Origin: CANHVK01 sp046304235
Lineage (GTDB): Bacteria > Bacteroidota > Bacteroidia > Flavobacteriales_D > Crocinitomicaceae
NCBI GenBank assembly: GCA_046304235.1
Contig: JBKCEW010000148.1
Coordinates: forward strand, 1-18,165
Reading direction: 5' to 3'
Length of the DNA stretch: 18,165 nt
The notes beneath the pieces were generated by a model. It ran no database searches. It saw nothing but the letters and a program-made list of their open reading frames with translations, and had not been told where the DNA came from. Positions within the stretch are counted from its first letter, which is position 1, and the number at the start of each line of letters is the position of its first letter. The position numbers and the translations under genes were made by a program. Shown one piece after another: positions 1-6,511 of this stretch.

Positions 1-489
1 ATCAACTGAAGGTCTTAAAATAGGGAACTTAATTAAAGGATTTGAGATACTATTTACTGTTATAAGTAAATTCATAGTTTTAACTTTTGTTTTGCCTTTC
101 CCTGTTGTTCCACCTATAATTGCACCAACACCTCCTGCTAATATTCCACCAACAACAGCACCACCCACTGATAAACTTCCTGTTTTTTTATCATCAACTT
201 GAACTTCAAAAGCTACTATATCTGAAAAGTCATAATCCTCAAATTTAAATTCTGAAGCAATTATTTTACCAAAACTTACTTTTCTATTTTTTTCATTTAT
301 ACTTAGACAATTTTTTCCGAAATCTGCTTCAGTAAACAGTATTTGGTCTGATGGCAAGTTTTTTTCTTTTAAAGTAAGATTAAATCTTTCTTTATTGCTA
401 TTTGCTATTGCTGTATTTTTTTTATACTGAGCTTGAGCTAAAATTACTCCTCCAATAACGATTAATATAAATACTATAAAATATATCAT
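1..489 (-). CDS. Partial membrane-anchored protein with glycine-rich segment, function unknown
   Basis: An open frame of 163 codons starts at the ATG at 489-487 and runs off the left edge without a stop, so the C-terminus is missing. Residues 2-19 are strongly hydrophobic (IYFIVFILIVIGGVILAQ), consistent with an N-terminal membrane anchor or uncleaved signal. Around residues 104-127 lies a Gly-rich stretch (GGAVVGGILAGGVGAIIGG) followed by a Lys-rich TTGKGKTK patch. From memory, this Gly-rich block followed by a basic patch resembles a group of uncharacterised proteins, some with SHOCT-like ends, common in phage-like and accessory regions. The SHOCT-type end, if any, would lie outside the window. 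I assign no function. The next gene rightwards is tRNA-Asn on the same strand, separated by a terminator, so this gene probably has its own promoter, but I see no TAnnTTTG close to the start. Confidence 0.6.
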   Translation of the reverse strand, partial: MIYFIVFILIVIGGVILAQAQYKKNTAIANSNKERFNLTLKEKNLPSDQILFTEADFGKNCLSINEKNRKVSFGKIIASEFKFEDYDFSDIVAFEVQVDDKKTGSLSVGGAVVGGILAGGVGAIIGGTTGKGKTKVKTMNLLITVNSISNPLIKFPILRPSVD

Positions 490-558
490 AATTTTTTTTT
501 TGTAAAAATAGAATATTAAAATCTAAGACACATTATAGATTAAATTTTATTTTCATTT

Positions 559-579
559 TGTGTTACAAATGTGTTACAA
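559..579. repeat. Two tandem copies of TGTGTTACAA
   Basis: TGTGTTACAA occurs at 559-568 and again at 570-579, one base apart (11-base period). It lies between the partial membrane-protein gene and the tRNA-Asn terminator. It could be an operator or a recombination remnant next to the tRNA. Nothing in the sequence decides which. Confidence 0.5.
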
Positions 580-583
580 GGAT

Positions 584-616
584 AAAACAAAAAAGCCTTA
601 CATTTCTGTAAGACTT
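584..616 (-). terminator. Rho-independent terminator of tRNA-Asn
   Basis: On the minus strand a 10-bp stem (593-602 with 607-616, one G-T wobble) closes a GAAA tetraloop and is followed by a T-rich tract (594 down to 584, interrupted by one G). It sits 11 bases after the 3' end of the tRNA gene, so it ends the tRNA transcript and insulates the gene at 1-489. Confidence 0.8.
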
Positions 617-627
617 TGATTTTGAAG

Positions 628-701
628 CGCTCTCTCCTGGGCTCGAACCAGGGACCCTCTGATTAACAGTCAGATGCTCTAACCGACTGAGCTAAGAAAG
701 C
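628..701 (-). tRNA. tRNA-Asn (anticodon GTT)
   Basis: A 74-base gene folds into a full cloverleaf. The 7-bp acceptor stem is 701-695 with 635-629 (one G-T wobble). The D arm is GCTC/GAGC and the anticodon arm is TCTGA/TCAGA around loop CTGTTAA, with anticodon GTT at 667-665. The T arm is CCTGG/CCAGG around TTCGAGC. The discriminator base is G at 628, as expected for Asn. The 3' CCA is not encoded. It has its own upstream promoter and downstream terminator, so it appears to be a single-gene unit. tRNA 3' ends are common integration sites, and the neighbouring gene on that side is an orphan. Confidence 0.97.
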
Positions 702-714
702 GTTTATCTGAGTG

Positions 715-722
715 CAAATATA
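715..722 (-). promoter_or_regulatory. -7 promoter element for tRNA-Asn
   Basis: TATATTTG on the minus strand matches the Bacteroidota -7 consensus TAnnTTTG exactly and lies 13 bases before the mature tRNA 5' end. About 17 bases further upstream is GTTTC, an imperfect match to the TTTG -33 element. Confidence 0.65.
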
Positions 723-762
723 AATAAAAATTTTAATTTGAAACACTCAGAATAAAATTTTT

Positions 763-1218
763 TTAAAAATCGTCTTCGTCTATTGTAAAGTCATCTAGTG
801 AAGCATCTACATACTCGTTATCATCGTTTTCATTTTCAGCTGCATCGATAATATCTTCGTTGTTATAACCATCAAATTTTGCTGGTCTAAGTATGTTAGT
901 TTGAGCCACATTTAATCTGATTTCTGTGCGAACAAAACCATCTTCCATTACAAATGCTTTAGGGAAAGGAACTCCTAGTAATTCTACTAATGCACCTTTT
1001 TTAAGGAAGTCAAGAATACGAAGGTTAGCCCCTTCTTTTTTCCATATCGTACAGTTGACCCAAGTAGTTTTTGTCTTAGATTCTCCAGAACGTTTATCTC
1101 TCCAATTTTTATTATGTGCTACAGGAAAATTGATTGCAATCACTCCTCTTTCCATTGTTTTAATTGTTGCGTCTTTCCCTATGTTTCCGATAAGTCTTGT
1201 TTCAAATACTGTTGCCAT
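763..1218 (-). CDS. ssb: Single-stranded DNA-binding protein
   Basis: The 151-residue protein has an N-terminal OB fold (about residues 1-112): start MATVFETRLIGNIGKDA, a central WVNCTIW strand, and a KKGALVELLGVP strand typical of the SSB core. SSB coats single-stranded DNA during replication, repair and recombination and recruits partners through its C-terminal tip. Residues 113-151 form an acidic, low-complexity tail ending DEDDF. It keeps the acidic run and terminal Phe but lacks the Pro of the usual DDxPF tip. The sequence is less like the standard flavobacterial SSB (about 110-150 aa, core ending in EFTFL) than I would expect, so it may be a second paralogue. The start is an ATG with no sensible upstream alternative. 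It is transcribed towards the tRNA. Confidence 0.93.
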   Translation of the reverse strand: MATVFETRLIGNIGKDATIKTMERGVIAINFPVAHNKNWRDKRSGESKTKTTWVNCTIWKKEGANLRILDFLKKGALVELLGVPFPKAFVMEDGFVRTEIRLNVAQTNILRPAKFDGYNNEDIIDAAENENDDNEYVDASLDDFTIDEDDF

Positions 1219-1265
1219 AATGTTATTTAAAATTGTTTAAAGTTTATTTGACTATTAAAAGTCTA

Positions 1266-1273
1266 CAAATTTA
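1266..1273 (-). promoter_or_regulatory. Candidate -7 element upstream of ssb
   Basis: TAAATTTG on the minus strand fits TAnnTTTG and lies 47 bases before the ssb ATG in the 80-base gap after the nitroreductase gene. No clear TTG is seen 18-20 bases further upstream, so support is moderate. Confidence 0.4.
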
Positions 1274-1298
1274 ATGTAATTTTCATTCGTGCTATTAC

Positions 1299-1877
1299 TT
1301 ATTCTTGAAAAAGGATGATTTCCTCTAAGTTTTTTCTGCTGCGTGCAGTTGTTTCTCTAGTTAAAAAAGGTTCATCTAATTTTTCAGGTTCATCTAAATA
1401 ACCAAAAGCATTCACAACGAATGGTTTTAAATTGTCCGGTAAATTATAATATTCTTTGATTATTTCTGGCTTAAATCCTGCCATAGGGTGCGCATAAATA
1501 TCCATAGTGGATGCTTGTAAGATCATTCCAGCATTGGCTGCTCCCATATCATGTTCAGCCCAAGCATTGAAAGGATTTCCTTCTTTATCAAAGTCTGTTT
1601 TAACAAGGCTAACTACGAAAGCACCTGCGTTTTTTGCCCAAACTGCATTACCGTGTACCAATGATGATAATATTAAATCAAATGCAGGCGTATTTTTTTT
1701 GGCGTAAATGAATCTCCAAGGTTGTTCATTCATAGCACTGAACATCCAATGTCCTGCTTCAATAATTGTTTTGATAACTTCATCTGTCATCGGTTTTTCA
1801 GAAAAACTGCGAGCGCTCCATCTATTTTTGATAATAGGATGTACCTCAAATGTTGTTTTTGCTATTTTTACTTCCAT
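1299..1877 (-). CDS. Nitroreductase family protein (FMN-dependent oxidoreductase)
   Basis: The 192-residue protein has family hallmarks. The N-terminal NRWSARSF (residues 18-25) supplies FMN-phosphate contacts. It is followed by an MTDEVIKTIIEAGHWMFSAMNEQPWRFIYA stretch, seen here with the SxxNEQPWRF FMN-binding pattern, and a Gly/Ala-rich MGAANAGMILQAS helix in the middle. Such enzymes are cytoplasmic homodimers that use NAD(P)H to reduce nitroaromatics, quinones or related substrates; the physiological substrate here cannot be told. It starts 8 bases after the pirin stop and is very probably co-transcribed with pirin. Pirin plus nitroreductase suggests a shared role in redox or aromatic-compound stress, which is inference from context. 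Confidence 0.9.
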   Translation of the reverse strand: MEVKIAKTTFEVHPIIKNRWSARSFSEKPMTDEVIKTIIEAGHWMFSAMNEQPWRFIYAKKNTPAFDLILSSLVHGNAVWAKNAGAFVVSLVKTDFDKEGNPFNAWAEHDMGAANAGMILQASTMDIYAHPMAGFKPEIIKEYYNLPDNLKPFVVNAFGYLDEPEKLDEPFLTRETTARSRKNLEEIILFQE

Positions 1878-1885
1878 ATGAATAT

Positions 1886-2602
1886 TTAGTTTGATAGAGG
1901 CACCTCCATGAGAAGCACTTCTGTATTATTTTCTAATGATATTAGATTGATTACCTCTGTTTTTTTTATTCCTACACCATCTCTTCTTTCAAGTTCTTGT
2001 CCATTTATGGATAAACGACCTTCTAAGAGGAAGATATAAATCCCATTTTCTTTGTTTCTTAATGTATAGTTCACAGTTTGTTCATTATCAAATTTACCCA
2101 TGTGAAACCAAGCATTTTGGTGAATCCACACGCATTCATCAGATGGGCTAGGAGATAGGATTTGTTGTAATTTATTATTTCTATCTTCAATGTTTAGGGT
2201 GATTTGGTCGTAACGAGGTGAAACATTTTTTTTATTAGGCACAACCCAGATTTGTAAAAATTTTACGGGTTCTTTTTCGTTCGGGTTGTATTCGCTATGG
2301 TTAATTCCAGTTCCAGCACTCATTACTTGGATATCTCCTTTTTTGATCGTAGAGATGTTTCCCATACTATCTTTATGTTCCAGTTCTCCAGAAAGAGGAA
2401 TAGAGATAATTTCCATATTTTCATGTGGATGCATACCAAAACCCATTCCAGGTGCAACGTAATCGTCATTTAAAACGCGTAAAACCCCAAAATGAATGCG
2501 TTCAGGATTATAGTAATTAGCGAAGCTAAATGTATGGGCACTTTTTAGCCAACCATGATCTGCAAATCCCCTAGATTCTGCTTTGTGTAAAGTAAATTCC
2601 AT
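1886..2602 (-). CDS. Pirin family protein (YhhW-like cupin)
   Basis: This is a bicupin of 238 residues. The pirin metal site is complete: H58 and H60 in MHPHENMEI, and H102 and E104 in GINHSEYN, matching the His-His-His-Glu ligands of human pirin and E. coli YhhW. YhhW-type proteins show quercetin 2,3-dioxygenase activity in vitro; the in vivo role is unclear. The start chosen is the ATG at 2602. A TTG two codons upstream (2608) is possible, but it lies inside the TATATTTG promoter element, so a transcript would be unlikely to contain it. It is the first gene of a two-gene unit with the nitroreductase, 8 bases apart. Confidence 0.92.
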   Translation of the reverse strand: MEFTLHKAESRGFADHGWLKSAHTFSFANYYNPERIHFGVLRVLNDDYVAPGMGFGMHPHENMEIISIPLSGELEHKDSMGNISTIKKGDIQVMSAGTGINHSEYNPNEKEPVKFLQIWVVPNKKNVSPRYDQITLNIEDRNNKLQQILSPSPSDECVWIHQNAWFHMGKFDNEQTVNYTLRNKENGIYIFLLEGRLSINGQELERRDGVGIKKTEVINLISLENNTEVLLMEVPLSN

Positions 2603-2605
2603 TTG

Positions 2606-2613
2606 CAAATATA
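2606..2613 (-). promoter_or_regulatory. -7 promoter element abutting the pirin start codon
   Basis: TATATTTG on the minus strand matches TAnnTTTG and ends only 3 bases before the ATG at 2602. Transcription normally starts a few bases after this element, so the mRNA should start at or next to the ATG. The -33 region is weak (ATG instead of TTG, 17 bases upstream). Confidence 0.5.
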
Positions 2614-2728
2614 GTAATATAGTAATTTTTCATTTTAAAAACATATTAGATCTTATTTTGTTTAAATGGTGTTTCAACTAATACAGCAATCTAATTAATT
2701 TTTAAAATTTATTAATGGGTTTTGCACT

Positions 2729-2764
2729 AAAAAAAAGAGGGTGTACTTAAACAGTTACACCCTC
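2729..2764 (-). terminator. Rho-independent terminator after the small conserved gene
   Basis: A perfect 9-bp stem (GAGGGTGTA at 2737-2745, TACACCCTC at 2756-2764) with a 10-base loop is followed on the minus strand by eight T residues (2736-2729). It lies 22 bases after the stop of the 94-residue gene and ends the regulator/small-protein unit before the pirin promoter. Confidence 0.88.
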
Positions 2765-2786
2765 AAAAGTTTACTACTAGTTTATT

Positions 2787-3071
2787 TTAACTATTGTACT
2801 GTACGTCTGTGATTCTTGAAATTGGAATCCAAACACCTCCTTTCAAGCAAATGAATTTTGTACCTGTAGCCCAAATTGTAGTCTCTACTTTTTTGGGACC
2901 TTCATCATCGTGGAAGAAGATAGTCACTTTGGAATGGTGAATATTACCTAAAAGTGTTGCGCGTTCTAATCGTTGTTTGATATCTTCGTCTTGGTCTAAT
3001 TCAAGTTCTTTGTGAAAAGAAAGATTTGAGATCATTTCCTTTTCTACTATTTTGTATGTAAAATTTTCCAT
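2787..3071 (-). CDS. Small conserved protein of unknown function
   Basis: The 94-residue protein has no recognised domain. The N-terminal half is charged and probably helical (about residues 8-42, rich in Glu, Lys and Leu). The C-terminal half (about 45-92) alternates hydrophobic and polar residues like a small beta barrel, with KVETTIWATGTKFICLKGG followed by WIPISRITDV. It has no signal peptide or membrane segment, so it is probably cytoplasmic. The pattern of a short strand-rich domain ending in a strand like IPISRITDV resembles small SH3/Sm-like folds, but that is an impression from the sequence only. I chose the ATG at 3071; a TTG three codons upstream is less likely. It lies 32 bases after the LuxR-type regulator on the same strand with a terminator behind it, so the two genes probably form one unit. 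Confidence 0.75.
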   Translation of the reverse strand: MENFTYKIVEKEMISNLSFHKELELDQDEDIKQRLERATLLGNIHHSKVTIFFHDDEGPKKVETTIWATGTKFICLKGGVWIPISRITDVQYNS

Positions 3072-3103
3072 GAGTGACAAAAATTAGAAGTTATCTAATA
3101 AAG

Positions 3104-3760
3104 TTACAGAATTATTTCGTTTTTTTCAATAAAATAAATTAATTCTGTAACATTTCCTACATTGCACTTACGCATAATGTTTTCTCTATGCTTCCCTACA
3201 GTGCGAACACTGATACCTAAAGTTTCACCAATATCTTTTGAAGGCATTCCTCTACGAATCAGACGAATGATTTCTTTTTCTCGTTTAGAAATTTTCACAG
3301 TAGTGATAATTTTATCTCGTAAACGACCTTTCTTTTCTGTGTTTTGGTCTTGCAGTTGAGAAATTAAGTGTTGACAGTAATAGGTATCTTTGTTAAAAAT
3401 ACGATCAATTGCAATCTGTAAAGTTTCTGTTGGGCTTTGATGGGTTACATATCCTTGAATTCCAATTTTCATTAATTTATTGAAACATTCATAGTTATTG
3501 GTTTTAGAATAAATCAAAATAGGAATTCCTGTTTTTTTCAAAGATTTTAATAAATCTACACCATCTATGCAATTAACGTTAATTTCTGCAACGATTAAAT
3601 CCCCTTTGGGTAAAGATAAAGCAGTGTCTTCTTCACTTGAATTAACTACGATGACGTTGTATTTTCCAAAACTACGTAATAAAGCCAGTAAGCCTTCTGA
3701 TATAATAGTTTGATTGTGAATTAAGATTACATTTTTTAATTGAGTAATAGCAGCCTTCAT
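3104..3760 (-). CDS. LuxR/NarL-type transcriptional regulator with degenerate receiver domain
   Basis: The 218-residue protein has a receiver-like N-terminal domain (about 10-125) and a C-terminal LuxR/GerE helix-turn-helix (about 155-215; ISKREKEIIRLI, then SVRTVGKHRENIMRK). The helix-turn-helix is well conserved and should bind DNA. The receiver fold is recognisable but its phosphorylation chemistry is not. The acidic pair that normally reads DD is His15-Asn16, the phosphoacceptor Asp is replaced by Glu59 (in DLIVAEI), and the conserved Lys of the GYLLK motif is Thr106. Only the Ser/Thr position (Ser85) survives. It is probably an orphan regulator controlled by something other than phosphorylation, or locked in an active-like state. 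No histidine kinase lies nearby. The upstream 211 bases contain palindromes that could be its own operator. Confidence 0.88.
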   Translation of the reverse strand: MKAAITQLKNVILIHNQTIISEGLLALLRSFGKYNVIVVNSSEEDTALSLPKGDLIVAEINVNCIDGVDLLKSLKKTGIPILIYSKTNNYECFNKLMKIGIQGYVTHQSPTETLQIAIDRIFNKDTYYCQHLISQLQDQNTEKKGRLRDKIITTVKISKREKEIIRLIRRGMPSKDIGETLGISVRTVGKHRENIMRKCNVGNVTELIYFIEKNEIIL

Positions 3761-3777
3761 AAAAGTAGATATTTGTG

Positions 3778-3892
3778 TTTAAAATATTTTAAAACATACG
3801 TATTAAAACTATACCAAAACGGCATTTTTATAATAAAATATTGAAAATTAAGTATATGAATAAAATACGTAAATTCTTTTTTGTGCGTATTT
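3778..3892. promoter_or_regulatory. Palindrome and TACGTA motifs between the regulator and queG
   Basis: The 211-base divergent gap holds a perfect 16-base AT palindrome at 3778-3793 (18 bases before the regulator ATG). Two TACGTA sites lie at 3797-3802 (within ATACGTAT) and 3866-3871. A 7-base inverted pair AAATACG/CGTATTT lies at 3863-3869 and 3886-3892. LuxR-type regulators bind palindromes, so these are candidate operator sites for the regulator. No exact TAnnTTTG was found for either flanking gene. Confidence 0.3.
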
Positions 3893-3971
3893 AGTACTCT
3901 TTCCCATTTTGGGAATTCTTTCATCAAAATATTTTCTTTATTTTTAAGTAAAATTCTTTTTAAATAAAAAT

Positions 3972-4907
3972 TTGGATAAAAAAGAAAAAACACAATTTAT
4001 AAAAAAGCTAGCTCACGAACTGGGTTTTGCTTTTTGTGGTATCTCTCAAAGTGGGTTTTTAGAAGAAGAAGCTCCGCGTTTGGAAAAGTGGTTGCATTCT
4101 GGGAAAGCCGGAAAAATGGATTATATGTCTAATCATTTTGATAAACGTTTGGACACTCGTTTGCTTGTTCCAAATTCGAAATCAATTATTTCATTGTTAT
4201 ATAATTATTATCCGACTCAAAAACAAGTAGATGATACTTTTAAAATATCAAAATATGCTTACGGTCAAGATTATCATTATGTAATAAAAAATAAGTTAAA
4301 CGAATTGTTGGATAAACTACGTATTCAATTTGGTGATATTGATGGTAGGGTTTTTGTGGATTCAGCACCTGTTATGGATAAAGCTTGGGCCAAAAAAGCA
4401 GGATTAGGTTGGATAGGAAAAAACAGTAATTTAATTCACCCTAAAAAAGGATCCTTCTTTTTTATTGCGGAATTAATATTGGATCTTGAATTAGAGGAAG
4501 ACGGTCCAATAAAAGATTTTTGTGGTACATGTACACGTTGTATTGATGCTTGCCCCACAGAAGCAATCGTTGCTCCATACGTAGTGGATGGTTCGAAATG
4601 TATTTCTTATTTGACTATCGAATTGAAAGATGAGGTATTACCAAAAGAATTCGCCGGAAAAATGAATGATTGGGTTTTTGGTTGTGATGTTTGTCAGGAT
4701 GTCTGCCCTTGGAATCGTTTTTCAACTCCACATACAGAATCTTTGTTTCAACCTCACAATGATTTATTAACTTTAACAAAGAAAGAATGGGCAAATCTTT
4801 CGGACGAGTATTTTCAAGCATTATTCAAGAAAAGTGCAGTAAAAAGGACGAAAAAAAGCGGATTGATTCGCAATATAGAATTTGTTCAAAATAATAAAAA
4901 TGAATAG
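3972..4907 (+). CDS. queG: Epoxyqueuosine reductase QueG
   Basis: This cobalamin-dependent, iron-sulfur enzyme performs the last step of tRNA queuosine synthesis, reducing epoxyqueuosine to queuosine at position 34 of the GUN-anticodon tRNAs (His, Asp, Asn, Tyr). The 311 residues match the family closely: FLEEEAPRLEKWL and NHFDKRLD near the N-terminus, then FVDSAPVMDKAWAKKAGLGW, where Asp130 is the likely catalytic acid. The eight-Cys pattern of two [4Fe-4S] clusters is visible (C184, C187, C190, C194 and C210, C238, C241, C245). It lacks the C-terminal HEAT-like extension of longer homologues. The start is TTG at 3972: the frame has a stop at 3945-3947 and no in-frame ATG between, and the first in-frame ATG lies inside the conserved region. 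The stop lies 3 bases before the DUF1800 gene. Confidence 0.95.
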   Translation: MDKKEKTQFIKKLAHELGFAFCGISQSGFLEEEAPRLEKWLHSGKAGKMDYMSNHFDKRLDTRLLVPNSKSIISLLYNYYPTQKQVDDTFKISKYAYGQDYHYVIKNKLNELLDKLRIQFGDIDGRVFVDSAPVMDKAWAKKAGLGWIGKNSNLIHPKKGSFFFIAELILDLELEEDGPIKDFCGTCTRCIDACPTEAIVAPYVVDGSKCISYLTIELKDEVLPKEFAGKMNDWVFGCDVCQDVCPWNRFSTPHTESLFQPHNDLLTLTKKEWANLSDEYFQALFKKSAVKRTKKSGLIRNIEFVQNNKNE

Positions 4908-4910
4908 TTT

Positions 4911-6500
4911 ATGGCTATAAAGACCTACACCGGTGTTTGGAATGAAAATCAAGCAGCTCATTTATTGAGAAGAACGCTTTTTGGACCAACTTATACACAA
5001 ATTAAATCGGCTCAGAACTTGGGTTTACAGGATACAATACATGCTATTTTCACTACACCCAATCAAACACAACCTCTTACAGTGAGTAGTGAAGAACAAA
5101 TTGCTAAAATAGGAGAGACTTGGGTTGATAAAATATACCCATCGGACATACAAAAAGCTCAAATAACAAATAACAAGCGCAATGAATCATTGGGTTGTTG
5201 GACGATGGAAAACATTTCAAAAGCTCAATTTTCTATTGTTGAAAAAATGAGTTTGTTTTGGCAAAATCATTTTGCTGCAGAATATTCAAATGATGCACGT
5301 GCCAACTATAATTACATAAACTTATTAAGAACCAACGCGCTGGGAAATTTTCGAGAACTAGTAAAAGCGGTAACGATTGATCCCTGTATGCTTATGTTTT
5401 TAAACGGTAATTCAAATACCAAGAATAAACCGAATGAAAATTATTCACGCGAACTATTAGAGTTGTTTTCAGTAGGCAAAGGGCCTCAAGTTGGAGCAGG
5501 AGATTATACAAATTTCACAGAAGAAGATATAAAACAAGGCGCTAAAATATTGACAGGTTGGAATGTTAAAGGGGTTTTAAGTAGTATTGAAACAACCACT
5601 TCTTCTTATTTTATTCCAAATAAACACGATATAAGTAGCAAAACGCTTTCTTATCGATTAGGTTCTGTAGTAATACAAAATGGAAATGAACAAGAATATA
5701 AAACTTATATAGATCATTTGTTTTCGACGAATGTTCCGGCGCTTTTTATTTGTAAAAAATTGTACCGTTGGTTTGTCAACTATGATATTACGGACGAGGT
5801 ACAGAAAACAGTGATTGAGCCATTAGCACAACTTTTGGTTGAATCTGATTATGAAATCAAACCAGTTTTAAAATCACTTTTAACAAGTGAGCATTTTTAT
5901 GATGTTAAAATGGTTGGTACGATTATAAAAAACCCATTGGAATTTCTTTTTTCACTGACAAATAGTACAAATTCTGCGTTTAATTTCACTACTGAAATAA
6001 ATTACTCTTTTTTAAAAGAGATTTATAGTTTTAGTGCGGTCATTGGAATGAATTATTTTAGACCACCGAGTGTTGGAGGTTGGACAGCTTATTATCAAGC
6101 ACCTTCTTTTACTAGGTTGTGGATGAATTCAAGTTATGTCAAATTAAGGTTTGATGTTGCTGCTTATTTGCTTACCGATGGTTTTAAATCGAAAGTAGAT
6201 AATAGTTCTATTTTTACACTTAACGTGATTGATTATGTTCAATCATTATCTAATCCTAAATCTGCACCGCAGATAGTTGATGATACTGTTTTGGTATTTT
6301 GTCCGAAAGGGTTACCTGATCAGGTTAAAACTACATTGAAGTTGATATTAACCGATGGACAACCAGATTTTGAATGGACATTACAATATGACGAGTATAT
6401 TAATGACAGTTCTAATGTGATGAAAAAGAATGCAATAATTGGTCGTCTACGTCAGTTTTTATCCTATTTATTTAAATTGCCTGAATTTCAAACGATATAA
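4911..6500 (+). CDS. DUF1800 family protein
   Basis: The 529-residue protein has clear DUF1800 signatures: HLLRRTLFGPT near residues 17-27, MSLFWQNHFA in the first third, and NYSRELLELFSVGKG before the middle. The biochemical function of the family is unknown; its genes typically sit next to DUF1501 genes, as here. The N-terminus is certain because the queG stop is in the same frame one codon upstream, so no longer form exists. That N-terminus (MAIKTYTGVWNENQAAHLL) is not a signal peptide. No membrane segment is evident. It lies between queG (3 bases) and DUF1501 (11 bases) in one operon. The match to DUF1800 is firm, the role unknown. Confidence 0.9.
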   Translation: MAIKTYTGVWNENQAAHLLRRTLFGPTYTQIKSAQNLGLQDTIHAIFTTPNQTQPLTVSSEEQIAKIGETWVDKIYPSDIQKAQITNNKRNESLGCWTMENISKAQFSIVEKMSLFWQNHFAAEYSNDARANYNYINLLRTNALGNFRELVKAVTIDPCMLMFLNGNSNTKNKPNENYSRELLELFSVGKGPQVGAGDYTNFTEEDIKQGAKILTGWNVKGVLSSIETTTSSYFIPNKHDISSKTLSYRLGSVVIQNGNEQEYKTYIDHLFSTNVPALFICKKLYRWFVNYDITDEVQKTVIEPLAQLLVESDYEIKPVLKSLLTSEHFYDVKMVGTIIKNPLEFLFSLTNSTNSAFNFTTEINYSFLKEIYSFSAVIGMNYFRPPSVGGWTAYYQAPSFTRLWMNSSYVKLRFDVAAYLLTDGFKSKVDNSSIFTLNVIDYVQSLSNPKSAPQIVDDTVLVFCPKGLPDQVKTTLKLILTDGQPDFEWTLQYDEYINDSSNVMKKNAIIGRLRQFLSYLFKLPEFQTI

Positions 6501-6511
6501 TCTTATTAAAA

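Noticed and set aside
926..1240. 104-codon plus-strand frame antisense to ssb
   Set aside because: It is a shadow of the ssb gene, with no domain and no promoter.
2603..2608. TTG start two codons upstream of the pirin ATG
   Set aside because: It lies within and just after the -7 promoter element, so it would probably not be transcribed; the ATG at 2602 gives a normal pirin N-terminus.
3757..3993. 78-codon minus-strand frame between the regulator and queG
   Set aside because: Its composition is dominated by Phe, Tyr, Leu and Lys from AT-rich spacer, it overlaps the queG start on the other strand, it shows no family resemblance, and it runs through the likely regulatory gap.
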